64,000 bases of DNA from Hypomesus transpacificus (GCF_021917145.1 NW_025813784.1:1-64000), one strand, 5' to 3'. Counted from the first letter of the stretch, positions 47,401-59,635 are shown. Translations and numbers: made by a program. The notes: a model not told the origin generated them from the letters alone.

Positions 47401-50400
47401 ATTCTGTCTGTAGTTGCAGCAGTCGTCCTCCCGTCTGTTCCCATGTGTGCTCCAGTCGTAGTATTTTATGTAGTGTCCACAGACATCACCTTCCACCACC
47501 CCGTCTCCCAGCAGGGGGTGAGGGGAACTGAGCCACAGAGGAACCCTGGTTCCACACCTGTTTACCTCCACACACGTCTCTGGCATCTGGGTGCTGTTCC
47601 CATCCAGGAACATACGATACCATCTGTGCCCACTAAACCTATGATAATCATAGTTTTCGGCACGCCCGTATCCTGTTGAGCGCCAGGCATCATCCAGAAC
47701 TGAGTACTGCTCACAGGGGTCAGCACAGCGAAGAGCTCCGTTGACACTGAGACAGTCCTGGCCTGCTGGGCAAGGTGTGGCCCCACACCAAAACCTCACA
47801 GAGCTAGAGTTTGTTGTGGGAACAGCTGGAGTTGTCGTGGGAACAGCTGGAGTTGTCGTGGGAACAGCTGTGGGTTTGAAGTTGGGAAGAGTCGTGAACA
47901 ACACAACTGGGATGAAGTTGGGTGGGTCATCTACATTAACTGAATAAATACTGAATACTTTTATCCTCTATGACCTATCTATAATTCAAGTAATTTGTAT
48001 TTGTGTTTCACTGGCATCTTAATCACCAACTGCATCATGGGCACTGTGTACTAGTTGGCTACATACCTGCACAATAAGCAGAGTAACAATTATCCAGCTG
48101 GACCAACTTGTAGACGTAGTAGTTGCCAGGACAGGATTTCACATGGATATTCTGTCTGTAGTAGCAGCAGGTGTCCATCCACCCACTCCAGTAGTAGTAG
48201 TATTTCCACCAGCCCGTCTCCCAGCAGGGGGTGAGGGGAACTGAGCCACAGAGGATACCTGGTTCCACACCTGTTTGCCTCCACACACGTCTCTGGTATC
48301 TGGGTGCTGTTCCCATCCAGGAACATACGATACCATCCCTGCCCACCAAACCGATCACACTTATTGGAACGGCCGTATCCTGTTGAGCGCCAGGCATCGT
48401 CCAGAACTGAGTACTGCTCACAGGGGTCAGCACAGCGAAGAGCTCCGTTGACACTGATACAGTCCTGGCCTGCTGGGCAAGGTGTGGCCCCACACCAAAA
48501 CCTCACAGAGCTGGAGTTTGTCGTGGGCACATCTGGAGTTGTCGTGGGAACAGGTAGAGTTGTTGTGGGAACAGCTGGAGTTAAGAAGTTGGGAAGAGAT
48601 GAAAACAACACAACTGGGATGAAGCTGGGTGGTTCATCTACATTATCTGAATAAGTACTGAATACTTTTATCAATGACATTCAACTGTAAATAATTAATG
48701 CATGTACAAATGAAGGTGGAGACTCATGAATAAATCATCACTTTGGTACCAAATCCTGGAACAGAGTAACAGCCAAATGTGAGAAGAGGCTTGTGTGAAT
48801 TACCTAATAAATGAATAACTGAAGCAATGATTGAATAATTGAATGCATGAGATTAAGTAATGTTTTGGGATGTGAATGGTCAAAGGAAAAAATACAAACA
48901 TTTATATAAACATAGCAAACACCCCTTAGGCGACATAATCATTTGCATGAATGTAGCAGAGCATATGCAAAAAATATATATACATATAGCTGCAAGCAGC
49001 AATGAGGTGGCCAAGCTGGTAAAGCAGGCAAAAGAAACAAAAAACATTTTGGACATCCTCAAAACTGGGTTCTGAATAAATGCAGCTTTGAATCCATCAA
49101 AGATTTGCTAAGATACGACCCAACTTCCTGTTTGCCGGCTTTGCCACAGATTTTGATTGGCTGTACCGATCAAAACGTTTCGAAAATCTAAAATACTTTT
49201 GATAGTTTGTGTGAGGATTGCCATGACTATATACAGCTAGACAACAGGATGCTATCGACTGCGTTGTACCTGGCTTCCTTTGCAGTGGCTCACTGTCTCG
49301 CTAAACAGAAAACCAGTGACGGGTCAGGCTCGTTGGCTTTGAACCTCTTACGTTGCCCTTGCCAGGACACCAATTTATCCTAGTGAGCTATTCTCAGTGC
49401 TGGAAATTACTGTGTTCAGTTACTGTGTATAAGCAGTTTTCAAGCGGTTGTCAGATTTGGCACAAGTTTAAACAGCTGTAATTCAGTCCTATTTTTACAT
49501 GTCAAGGTGATTGTGGTCTGAAGATAATCTGTGCCCAATTTGGTGAATATTGGATACATTTATTTGGAGAAATAGGGAAAAAACCTTTTACAAAACGTAA
49601 AATGGCGGCCGCATCAATTCATCTGGTATCACAAGTTAACATGTGTCAGACACGGGATCGCCCCCTAGCGGTTAGATGACACAACCTTCTGTGGACCTCT
49701 TTGGAACAGGGTCCCGAGCACCTGTACCAAGTTTGATGTCAATTCAGCAAATATTTCCTGAGATCTAACTTCCTGTTTTGGCGGCTTCATCGCCGACTTT
49801 GATCAGCTTTTACGAGAAAAACTGTTTTGAAAATCAAAAAACCATGTGAAAACGTTTGTGAGGCTTCATCTGAAGATAATTGGTGCCAAGTTGGTGCTTA
49901 TTGCAGCGGGACCTAGAGGTGAAATGGCATGACGTTTTGGACCTCTTTACAACAGGGTCCCTAGTCCTTATACCAAATTTGATGTCAATGCAGTAAAGAG
50001 GTGCTGAGATATGACCTCACTTGATTTATGGTGGCTTGGTTGATGACTTGGATTGGCTGTTCCAGTCAAAAGGTTTAGAAAATCAAAAAAACATGTGATG
50101 TCTTTTGTGAGGCTTGGTCTGAAGATGATCTGTGCCAAATTTGGTAAAGATTGGACAACTTTATAGGAGAGGTAGCGAAAAAACATATATATTAATTCAA
50201 TCAAAATGGCGGCCACATCAATTCGGCCACATCAATTTGATTGGCTTTAACCGACAAACGATTTCGAAAATCGATTGTTTTTCGTTTTTTGAAAAATCCA
50301 CTCCTCACTTGTGAGGCTTGGTCTGAAGATCATCTGTGGCAATTTTGTAGAAGATTCGACAAGAATTGTAGGAGGAGGGAGTCAGGTGGCTGAGCGGTTA

Positions 50401-52813
50401 GGGAATCGGGCTAGTAATCAGAAGGTTGACAGATCGATTCCCGTCCGTGCCAAATTACGTTGTGTCCTTGGGCAAGGCACTTCACCCTACTTGCCTCGGG
50501 GGAATGTCCCTGTACTTACTGTAAGTCGCTCTGGATAAGAGCGTCTTCTAAATTACTAAATGTAAATCTAAATGTAGGAGTCATGAAAAAACGCTTTTCC
50601 TTAACATTCAAAATGGCGGAGAATCTATATAATTGGGTATGACGTCATAGAGTGCGTTGGACTCGTCTTGATCCAGGGAATACAACGATACCTACTTTTT
50701 GAAAATCAGGCATGTGGTTCAAAGGTAACGTGTGTAAACACACTTTCAAATTTGACCCATTGGTGGCGCTAGAGGGTTTGAAATGGAGACATGAAACTTG
50801 GTGAAATTGATGAGCGGACTGGCCCCAAAGAGTGTGCCAAATTTCACAACTTCTGACAATACGGTTCTGGGGCTGCCATAGACTCCCATGGCAGAAGAAG
50901 ATGTATAAGAAGAAGAAGAAGAAGAATAGGTAGAAACACTTAAGGTGGCTTCGCAGCTTGGCCACCAATGATAAATTACTTTTATGACGTTCATAAGTGA
51001 CTAGAATAAATTCAGGAATCTGTGTGTGTGCCATCAATTTCATCACAAGCATTGTGCACTATCTATATTTCAAGTAATTTGTATTTGTGTTTCACTGACA
51101 TCTTAATCACCAACTGCATCATGGGCACTGTGTACAAGTTGGCTACATACCTGCACAATAAGCAGAGTAACAATTAGTCAGCCGGACCAACTTGTAGACG
51201 TAGTAGTTGCCAGGACAGGATTTCACATGGATATTCTGTCTGTAGTAGCAGCAGGTGTCCATCCACCCACTCCCATAGCTGTAGTATTTCCTGTGTCCAC
51301 AGACATCACGTTCCACCAGCCCGTCTCCCAGCAGGGGGTGAGGGGAACTGAGCCACAGAGGATACCTGGTTCCACACCTGTTTGCCTCCACACACGTCTC
51401 TGGTATCTGGGTGCTGTTCCCATCCAGGAACATACGATACCATCCCTGCCCACTAAACCGATCACACTTATTGGAACGGCCGTAACCTGTTGAGCGCCAG
51501 GCATTGTCCAGGACTGAGTACTGCTCACAGGGGTCAGCACAGCGAAGAGCTCCGTTGACACTGAGACAGTCCTGGCCTGCTGGGCAAGGTGTGGCCCCAC
51601 ACCAAAACCTCACAGAGCTAGAGTTTGTTGTGGGAACAGCTGGAGTTGTCGTGGGAACAGCTGGAGTTGTCGTGGGAACAGCTGGAGTTGAGAAGTTGGG
51701 AAGAGACGTAAACAACAAAACTGGGATGAAGTTGGGTGTGTCAGCTACATTAACTGAATAAATACTGAATAATTGTATCCATGAAATACAACTGTAAACA
51801 TCAACCAATGTACAAATGAAGGTACAGACTCAAATAAATAATTGCACGGTAAACAAAGGAGTGAAGACGTTAAACAGCTTGATGAGAGGAGGCATGTATG
51901 AATGAAATAATGAATGAATAACTAAAGGAGTGACTGAAACATTGAGTGCATGAGCTTAAGTACTGATCTCACATTCTTTGTAATTTGAATGGTAATAGAT
52001 GAGAACTCCCCAAGTTGTTTGTCCTGTTACTATGACTACAGTGGTGGATTCAACAGCTCATACCAGTTATTGCAGTAACAGCAGTTACTTATAGTGACTT
52101 AATACAAGATCACAATGGCTACATACCTGCACAATAAGCCGAGTAACAAACATTTGGTCGGACAAACTTGTAGACGTAGTAGTTGTCGGGACAGGCTTTC
52201 ACGTGGATATTGTGTCTGTGGTAGCAGCAGTTGTCATACCAAGTACTTCTCTGACCGTTCCAGTAGCTGTATTTCCTGTGTCCACAGACATCACCTTCCA
52301 CCACCCCGTCTCCCAGCAGGGGGTGAGGGGAACTGAGCCACAGAGGAAACTGGGTCCCACACCTATTTACATCCACACACGTGTCTGACATCTGGGTGCT
52401 GTTCCCATCCAGGAACATACGATACCATCCCTGCCCACTAAACCCATTATCACACTTATTGGAACGCCCGTATCCTGTTGAGCGCCAGGCATCGTCCAGG
52501 ACTAAGTACTGCTCACAGGGGTCAGCACAGCGAAGAGCTCCATTAACACTGAGACAGTCCTGGCCTGCTGGGCAAGGTGTGCCCCCACACAGGAACACCA
52601 CAGAGATGGAGGTTGTTGTGGGAACAGCTGGAGTGGTCGTGGCAAAAGCTGTGATTTTGAAGTTAGGAAGAGATATAAACAACATAACTGAGACTCAATT
52701 TGGAGTGTTCAGGGCGTGTAGTGAAACTTTAACAATGAGGTTCACATCCTACCTGATTGTAGGCACAGGAACAACAGCAAGCCCCTTGTCATCATCATTA
52801 TAGGACGCATCAT
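44488..52813 (-). CDS. uromodulin/GP2-like protein: five D8C domains and a ZP module
   Basis: Twelve exons: 52813-52753 (signal peptide GLLLFLCLQS), 52687-52127, 51753-51151, 48646-48067, 47939-47319, 47007-46450 (D8C exons), 46240-46154 (VCATCEEYEDC), 45913-45475, 45376-45131, 45061-44902, 44677-44602, 44507-44488. Each D8C exon encodes a Thr/Pro linker (PAVPTTT), an EGF-like piece CGATPCPAGQDC...NGALRCADPC, then DAWRSTGYG, GWYRMF, ETCV..NRCG, LLGD.VVE.DVCG, CCYYRQNIHVKSCPGNYYVYKL and CYSAYCAG. The ZP module ends CSGRSVRS...TIGPITWGQSVE-stop, without a GPI tail. D8C-ZP proteins (uromodulin, GP2, OIT3) are secreted or apical filament formers; human ones have one D8C. The fourth exon has a 23-base deletion; all other junctions agree. 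Without it the frame is 1143 codons plus stop. Confidence 0.85.
44686..44884. repeat. GAGAGACCAGAGAGTCA array in D8C-ZP gene intron
   Basis: 16-base units, about 200 bases; longer than in the paralogous intron at 36.5 kb. Confidence 0.9.
48067..48646 (-). pseudogene. D8C exon with 23-base frameshifting deletion
   Basis: It is 580 bases where the nearest copy (51753-51151) is 603. Aligning the two, 23 bases are missing at the 48207/48208 junction, between two TTCC tetramers. The codons for RDVCGH, including one of the eight D8C cysteines, are lost and the rest is read in another frame. Splice signals at both ends are intact (TTATTCAG and GCAG/GTATGT). Confidence 0.85.
48985..50975. mobile_element. 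about 2 kb dispersed fish element with short inverted ends
   Basis: Begins TATAGCTGCAAGCAGCAATG with GGTGGCCAAGCTG, and ends with CAGCTTGGCCACC, its complement, after a GAAGAAGAA run. In between, near-repeated stretches recur: AGGCTT(G/C)(G/A)TCTGAAGAT, CAACAGGGTCCC, TTTGATGTCAAT. No coding capacity. It lies in the intron between D8C exons 3 and 4 and is interrupted by a SINE. Confidence 0.65.
50375..50572 (+). mobile_element. full-length tRNA-derived SINE with 8-base TSD
   Basis: Head GTCAGGTGGCTGAGCGGTTA, B-box-like GATCGATTCC, tail GATAAGAGCGTCTTCTAAAT. TGTAGGAG flanks it (50367-50374, 50573-50580). It is nested in the 2 kb element, so it is younger. Confidence 0.9.
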
Positions 52814-52909
52814 GCAGGTCAGACAAAAACCTTGAAGGAATTGAGAACATGTACATTACATGTTTACATCACAGGGACTTTATACAGGGAGTTTATTGTA
52901 ACATACTGT

Positions 52910-53260
52910 ACCCTACAGGGCCACCCATAGAAATGGCTGGGCCCCTGAAAAGGTCCAGTGAATGGGCCCCCCCCAATAGGTCTTTACTTACTAACCATGC
53001 ATGTGTGTGCTCTCTCTCTCCTACATAAAACATGTAAACTAAGAGACTTACTCAGTGATGGGAGCTACATTACAGCAAAACAAATACATCTTTATACATA
53101 AAACTTAACCATAAAGTTTAATAAATATAACTGAGAGGCCTTAACAACTTGTGTGGCGCCGGGCCAGACACACACACACACACACATAATAATTTGACAC
53201 ACTGAGATCTGCTACACTCAACACATTTGCTGGTATACAATGCAATTTATCTGCCTTAAT
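52910..53260. mobile_element. DNA-transposon end region
   Basis: CAGGGCCACCCATAG with GGGCCCC runs resembles a hAT end (CAGGGCC...). It lies next to the transposase remnant that follows. Confidence 0.4.
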
Positions 53261-53530
53261 CTTTGCCTATTATACAGCCATCTTCCTTGTCTTTCTGGAT
53301 GCAAAGTCTTTTACAATGTCTTTGAAGTCAATTTGTTTAGCCATTTTACACTCAATGGAAAGTATTTCGATTGAGCCTCTCTTGGCTCATTGTGGAGCAC
53401 AAGTAATTTCATGATTTTGAGTTTACTGAAGGACCTTTCTTCTCCTGCCAAATTACAGATAAAGTGCAGAATGTCCTCAGAGGAATGCAGAACATGCGCT
53501 TTGTCAGTGTCAGCTTTGGTCAAACTAGCT
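53260..53530 (-). pseudogene. hAT transposase C-terminal remnant
   Basis: Minus-strand frames read AGEERSFSKLKIMK and, one frame away, LSIECKMAKQIDFKDIVKDF followed by ASRKTRKMA. That is the hAT C-terminal dimerisation region of the ZMYM-like type. A frameshift separates the two parts. The rest of the enzyme is not seen. Confidence 0.7.
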
Positions 53531-54181
53531 TCCTCTTGGCTAGCATCGTGGCTACTGCTGCTCGTCTCTGCAGCCTGGCTGGGAGCATCTTTCGGAGTTG
53601 ACTGGAAAAAAATATTTATTTATTTTATTTCGAATGCCCTTGCTAGCCTCTCCTTTTTTTCTCTTTTCTTTTCTGATATCCCAATTTCTGAACAGGTCCT
53701 GGCATAGCTACGAAATGTAGCCTACTCTGACATTGTTTATATTTTTGTATTATTTTTTTTATTAGCACTTTTAACAATGTCAAATGTATTTGAGTTTACA
53801 AGATACATAACATAAAAAAATACAGAATTTATATTCAAAGTAAACATGTATCAATAAAATTAAATTAACAATAACGCTAGGGGATATCAACTTTACATAA
53901 ATATATTTAAATTACTACCGATTCTTACTGTCTTAATTGCCTTTTGTTTAAGGGCATTTCTAATTGAAAAATATCCTGTCTGAGCTCTCCATTCAAGGCA
54001 ATAAACCAAGGTTTTCTTCCCATGAATTTGCATCTATGAATATAATACTTAGCCATGAAAATAATAAGATTAATTATATATACACAGATGTTTTTCCTGG
54101 AACCGTCAAATAGCCCAAACAATACATCCTTCCAAAATTAACAAAAATCAGCCTGAACTGTTGTACCTACCCTTTCCGTTC

Positions 54182-54355
54182 AGAGTTAATGTAATGTGTT
54201 TTTGAGTTAATGTAATGTGTTTTTGAGTTAATGTAATGTGTTTTGGAGTTAATATAATGTGTTTTTGAGTTAATGTAATGTCGTTTTTGAGTTAATGTAA
54301 TGTGTTTTTGAGTTAATGTAATGTGTTTTTGAGTTAATGTAATGTTGTTTTCTAT
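54182..54355. repeat. 21-base minisatellite
   Basis: Eight copies of GAGTTAATGTAATGTGTTTTT with small changes. Confidence 0.95.
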
Positions 54356-54359
54356 TTGG

Positions 54360-55299
54360 GGAGCAGGTTTTTGTATTGGGGGGAGGTGAAGGAGTTGACT
54401 CTATTGGGGGGGAGTGTTTTCATTTGGGGGATGTACTCATATTAGGGGGAATGTTTTGCACTTCAGGGCCACCGTAAAATAGGCTACATTTTACAAAAGC
54501 AACAATACAATGTTTATGTTTGCTTTTTAAGAAAGTTAATGCGAGGGCACAAATTTTTTGGGGCCTTTATTTGAGCTCAAAATAGTTTTTGGAGCTTTAA
54601 CGCTATGTAAAATACATTTTACAAGCCGTTTTTCAATTGGTAAAATCTTGTCAGACAGTAGGTAAGAAAGTAACAGCTAGCTGCCGTCAGTTACTTGTAA
54701 AATGCATAGATAATGTTTAACAGTAAAATCTCAATTTAGCTTGCACCTAAGTTAAAACATATTTGAGTGTGCTAACATCAGCAATAACGTCAGCAAGTTT
54801 GAGGTGTATGCATAGGCCAACCATTAAATTAGCAGCACATTTCCTGTATTTAACAATGATTAAACATGGACTTCCCTGAAAGTGATGCACGGGCACCATC
54901 TCGCAGTCTCTTTCTTTCTTTTTTCCTTCCCCTGACTCCTGTTATTGTTTTAAGCCCATTTGAGAAAAGTTGACCTAGCCTTCTGTCAAAGTTCATCAGC
55001 CCACTGAAGGAAGGGCACCCACAGCGAGCTTGGGAAGTTGATTGTGTATTTGTTTTGTTTTGTTTGGGGAGGGGGGTGGGCACCATCGTAACTTTTTTTG
55101 AGCATTAAATACATCTCTTGTCCTGCCTGTTTTGTGATATACGTGTCTAATATTTCTACACAAAAATTATATCTGTATTATAAGTATTATAACTATGATG
55201 ATTTTTCAGTTGGCTATTTTTTGGTGCCCCTACAGGAGTTGGTGCCCTACGCACAGCGTGTAGTGCGCGTTATGGGAGCGGCGGCACTGGCTACTAGCA
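54360..55299. other. intergenic, no gene seen
   Basis: GGGGGA-rich short runs at 54360-54450, otherwise AT-rich DNA. Probably old transposon sequence, judged only by its position between element ends. Confidence 0.4.
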
Positions 55300-55517
55300 G
55301 GGCCAGCCCAAGGTATAAGCGAACTAAGGGCTTCTTAGGGCCCCTGATTTAACATAACATTTTGATCGAACGATTTGCAATTACGTACTCAAACTAAGGA
55401 AAGTTAGGACTGCTTTCATAACGTGATATAACATTTTAGCTGACATTGTCCAGGGACCTTTAAATGTCATGTGCCCCTGGGCAAGGGCCCATTTGCCCTA
55501 ATGGTTAATCCGGCCCT
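55300..55517. mobile_element. short hAT-like non-autonomous element
   Basis: Left end CAGGGCCAGCCCAAGG, right end complement CAGGGCCGGATTAACC; 218 bases. No target duplication is evident, so it may be part of a larger element. Confidence 0.45.
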
Positions 55518-55801
55518 GGCCCAAGCGCTCTTTAGTGACGTGGTTGATTTTGTTACTGTTGATCATCTGTCCATCATCGTATAAAGCCCGCCCTGACAAT
55601 TTGATTGGTCCGAACAGACTTTTCTCAAAACTAGCGATCCCAGACAAAATGTTTTCGTGGGCGAAGCTAAATTGGGCTGGCAGCAAGGCTATGATATCAT
55701 GGTTAAGGTATTTAAATATTTCTGAGATTCCTTAGAGAACCACCAGAAGGGTGCACGTGTACGTACCATAGTTTGAGCACTAGAGGGAAGAACATGGAAC
55801 A

Positions 55802-55954
55802 AGGGGGTCAGGTGGCTGAGCGGTTAGGGAGTCTGGCTATTAATCAAAAGGTTGTTGGTTCGATTCCTGGCCATGTCAAATAAAGTTGTGTCCTTGGGCG
55901 AGGCACTTCACCCTACTTGCCTTGGGAGAATGTTAAATGTGTAAATGTAATGTA
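55802..55954 (+). mobile_element. SINE with internal deletion, 8-base TSD
   Basis: Head and TTGGGCGAGGCACTTCACCC are present, but the GATAAGAGCGTCTGC part is deleted. ATGGAACA flanks it (55794-55801, 55955-55962). Confidence 0.85.
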
Positions 55955-55984
55955 ATGGAACACAAACTATGGGAAGACCTGGAA

Positions 55985-56345
55985 CAGGTACATAGTGAAC
56001 AGCGTCAGCACCACCTGGGGGTCATGACAGGTACATACTGAACAGCTCCACCTGGGGGTCATGACAGGTACATACTGAACAGCACCACCTGAGGGTCATG
56101 ACAGGTACATACTGAACAGCTCCACCTGAGGGTCATGACAGGTACATACTGAACAGCACCACCTGAGGGTCATGACAGGTACATACTGAACAGCTCCACC
56201 TGGGGGTCATGACAGGTACATACTGAACAGCACCACCTGAGGGTCATGACAGGTACATACTGAACAGTACCACCTGGGGGTCATGACAGGTATATACTGA
56301 ACAGCTCCACCTGGGGGTCATGACAGGTACATACTGAACAGCATC
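55985..56345. repeat. 37-38-base minisatellite
   Basis: About nine units of ATGACAGGTACATACTGAAC plus AGC(T/A)CCACCTG(G/A)GGGTC. A single unit recurs at 59140-59178. Confidence 0.92.
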
Positions 56346-56359
56346 ACCTGCTACTAATT

Positions 56360-57770
56360 GCCTGCCTGCCCACAAATACCTTTCAGCTGCACATAGTGAT
56401 CTGCCTGCATGCTTTATTAGAAATTAAAAGTAACATTTGCAAGTCACATAGGGGGACTTTTGCACATTGAATTTATGCAAAAAAAGTATAGAGTTGTGGG
56501 TACATCATTTTGAAAGCCTGTTGCCTTCCCCTGCTTTACAGTTGATGAAAACCTAAAAGCACAGGTATTTGAAACAGTATGTACATTTTTAACAATTGCT
56601 ATGACACATTTTTCAATATTTTTAACAAGATTCCTAAACTCAATCCGTAGGTGTTGGCTATACAGTTAACACATTTCTTGTTGCTTTGACACAAAATCCA
56701 TAGAATAAACACGAATGTAAAATGCTTTACCTTTTTTTACACACAAGCTCAACCAAAACCAAAACAATCGATTTTTACAGGACAATTTACCATTGCTTTC
56801 ACACTGTATGTCAGAACAGATAACATCATGTTCAAAACCTAACTTATTGGCTAAAGTCAAAGTGAACAGCTGTTCATATTGTGAATTGAAACACAAATAT
56901 ATCCCCTTTATTTTATTCTATTCCTACTGAGAAACATCTGGTTGAAGTTGTGCAAATACTGTAAATCACAGCTGATTCCCAACTAGGAAACACTCATGTG
57001 TTGAGGTTTTTTCAATCACATGACCGTATGGTATATAGAGTAAAGAGGACCACTTTGGGCTGATCTTGTGTGGAAAAATAACAATATAGAGCAGCACGAA
57101 GAAAGTAAGAATACAGTATTGCCTGCACGAGGGAGAGGGAGACAAGTACCAGGACAAGGGAGAGGAGTGGAACAAGGGCAAGGGATATGGAGAGGAGTTA
57201 GAATGTGTGGTGCCGCTCAGAAAAGGGCCGGAGCTGGGGTAATACTGTAAATGGCAGCTATATTGCATATGTCTTGCAGTAATGTCCTGTTGCAAATGAA
57301 GCCTTTACTGCAGCAATTATGTTTCTGTTTTCTTCTTTTCAATATAGTTACCGTACATTCTACAAAGCTATACTAAGATGGGTCATTCATTTTTTGTTTG
57401 GAATTTCTGCAGCAAAAGAAACAAAATGGATGCATTTACTAGACCCAACAAAACAAAAAATTTAGAGGCTTCAAAAGAAACTGCATTGCAAACACAATCT
57501 ATAATGTATAAACTGTGAGACCTGACACATATAAATGAATGCAGTTTCTGTAATTCGTTCTGATGTTAGTGTTTTTCATGACATTGTGCTATGATTGACT
57601 AAATGTTCCTGTGGAAATAGAACATGTGTTAGTGTTTTGGTAGACATGGTGTAATGTTCAGTATATTTTTGTGTTATGAAGATGAGTGTTTGAGTTTAGT
57701 TTACATTGTATGATTATGAGCATGAAATTGACTGTTTTGCCAATTGTTTGTGGTAGGTGTGGTGGTGCGT
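56360..57770 (+). mobile_element. degenerate DNA-transposon-like region
   Basis: 57118-57245 reads ARGRGRQVPGQGRG in one frame, resembling the Arg-Gly-rich start of fish IS630/mariner-like transposases, but no catalytic region follows. 56370-56580 is duplicated at 58935-59130. Assignment is tentative. Confidence 0.3.
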
Positions 57771-58857
57771 TAAGAACAGTGTAGTGTTGTTACTAAGTAA
57801 CGCGTTACTGTGATTAAATTACTTATCCACTGAAAAAGTAAAGTAAGGGATTACTGTTCCTTTTTAGGTAATTTAATTACAGTTACTTGTAATGTACTTG
57901 CGTTACATACTGTAAATTAGTCAAACAGTTCTGTATAAATCAATATTAAATTAAAATCTAAATGTATCGTTTTAGGGTAAAAGTGAACACTGCCTCTTTA
58001 AAATCGTTAGCTGTCGTGCAGTTGCACGAGAGACGCGAGTTTTTGCTGCATAAGCGCGGGCTCTAGCTGTTTGAAGTGGAAGATTTCGGACTCGGCTGCA
58101 GCAAGTAGCTCTAGCTGTTTTACCAAATTGAAATATTCCAAGTACTTTACCTTTTTGTCACAGGTTAACAAGAACATTGATGTAAAGTGCAAGCTATGTC
58201 CTGGGGAGAAAAAACTATATGCGGCTGCGGCTAGCACAAGTACCCTACTGAAGCACCTCACAAGGCAGCATCGACGAACAGTTTTGAGTGATCCATGTTC
58301 ATCATGAAAGTTTGCACAGACTAGGAATTTACTTTGGCATCGACAGATAACACCTCAGCAACACCTGTTAAGCAGGCAAAACTTGATTTTACGTCGCCAG
58401 TGCAGAAACTGTCTGAAGGTGAGCTTTAAAAAATATTGCAAACTAGATTGCAGAAAGAGATGCTACTGCTGCGTACTGTAGAATCCTGTGATGTCATGTT
58501 TAAGCTTTTGTGTTATGCACATATTGTTTGGTAACTAAAGATGAAAGAAGATTACATTTGGTTACAAGTTACACGTGTTACTAAAATGTTAAGTATTAGT
58601 AGGCTATGTTTTAAAAAGCTAAAAGGCTAAACGGTTCCAAGTTTGACTTGTTTTTAATTATTGAAAGACTTTGCTTTCTGTTGTCTATCCAGTCAAGGTT
58701 TTTAGGGATTGTAAGAAGTAATGCATTACATTACTTATTGAGTAATTAAATTACTTTTCAGACAGAGTAATTACAAAAGTAATTTAACTACAATATTGAT
58801 GAAGTAATTAGTAATAAATAACTTTTTTGAAGTAACTTACCCAACACTGGTTAAGAG
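57769..58857 (+). mobile_element. hAT element, deletion derivative
   Basis: Element 57777-58849. Left end CAGTGTAGTGTTGTTACTAA, right end complement CAGTGTTGGGTAAGTTACTT. Flanks GTTAAGAA and GTTAAGAG give a 7/8 target duplication. The inside holds a BED-finger fragment only. Confidence 0.75.
58071..58307 (+). pseudogene. BED zinc finger of a hAT transposase (fragment)
   Basis: Frame reads YFTFLSQVNKNIDVKCKLC...LLKHLTRQH, with the CxxC and HxxxxH of a BED finger. The DDE domain is absent; the reading stops about 16 residues after the finger. Confidence 0.65.
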
Positions 58858-58929
58858 TTTAGGAAACTTGTTAGAAGTATTGAAAAAATTGTCATAGCGA
58901 TTGTAAAAAAAACTCTAACTGCATGTCTT

Positions 58930-59180
58930 CCCAGAGATACCTTTCAGCTGCATAACAAGGTTTTGCCTGCATGCTTTATTTGAAATTAAAAGTAACATAT
59001 GCATAATTTGCAAATCTGTCTCGACTTTTGCACGTTGTATTTGTGTGCGGAAATCTTTTGTAAAGTCTGTTGCCTTCCCCTGTTTTACAGTTCATTAAAA
59101 CCTAAAAGCACAGGTATTTGAAATATAATATAAACTCTCAATGACAGGTACATACTGAACAGCACCAGCATCACCTGCTG
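58930..59180. repeat. second copy of the 56.37-56.58 kb segment
   Basis: Shares ACCTTTCAGCTGCA, TGCATGCTTTATT, GAAATTAAAAGTAACAT, CTGTTGCCTTCCCCTG and AACCTAAAAGCACAGGTATT with 56360-56585, plus one minisatellite unit. The order relative to the minisatellite is reversed. Confidence 0.75.
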
Positions 59181-59465
59181 TAAACTCTCAATGAACTCAA
59201 TGAATCAACTTAGCAGAAATCGTACATACTACATACTGTACATGTGTTTGTATGAAACAAAAGCTATTATCATATTAATAAGATGAGTCATATTTAACTC
59301 AAAAGGTGCTGTAATACATACCATACCTCACACTTGTGTATACATCAGTTAGAACATCAATTAAATGTGCGTTTTCTAACGCAACCCATACTTTGTGGTC
59401 TATGAACTCACAAAAATACAGTTATTAAATAACAACAAAGTGTCGGGGTCTACAGTAGTACTTAC

Positions 59466-59541
59466 ATGCACTAGAGAGCGTAGATCTGATCCCTCTGCTC
59501 TCTCCTCTGTTAGAGAGATGACAGTCAACGTCTTTTATGTG
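59466..59541 (-). promoter_or_regulatory. TATA box and possible non-coding first exon
   Basis: Minus strand: ACATAAAAGACG (59530-59540), then about 70 bases ending in a strong donor TGCAT/GTAAGTACT at 59466/59465. It is 6.6 kb upstream of the signal-peptide exon of the D8C-ZP gene, whose ATG is preceded by an acceptor-like CCTTCAAG. It may be that gene's first exon; not proven. Confidence 0.35.
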
Positions 59542-59635
59542 GTTGTACACTGGTGTGATGTCACTAGGGTGTGATGTCACGTGGGGGTACAGGTGTCTGA
59601 TCAGGAGGAAGAACACCCACCTGCTACAGGTATGT

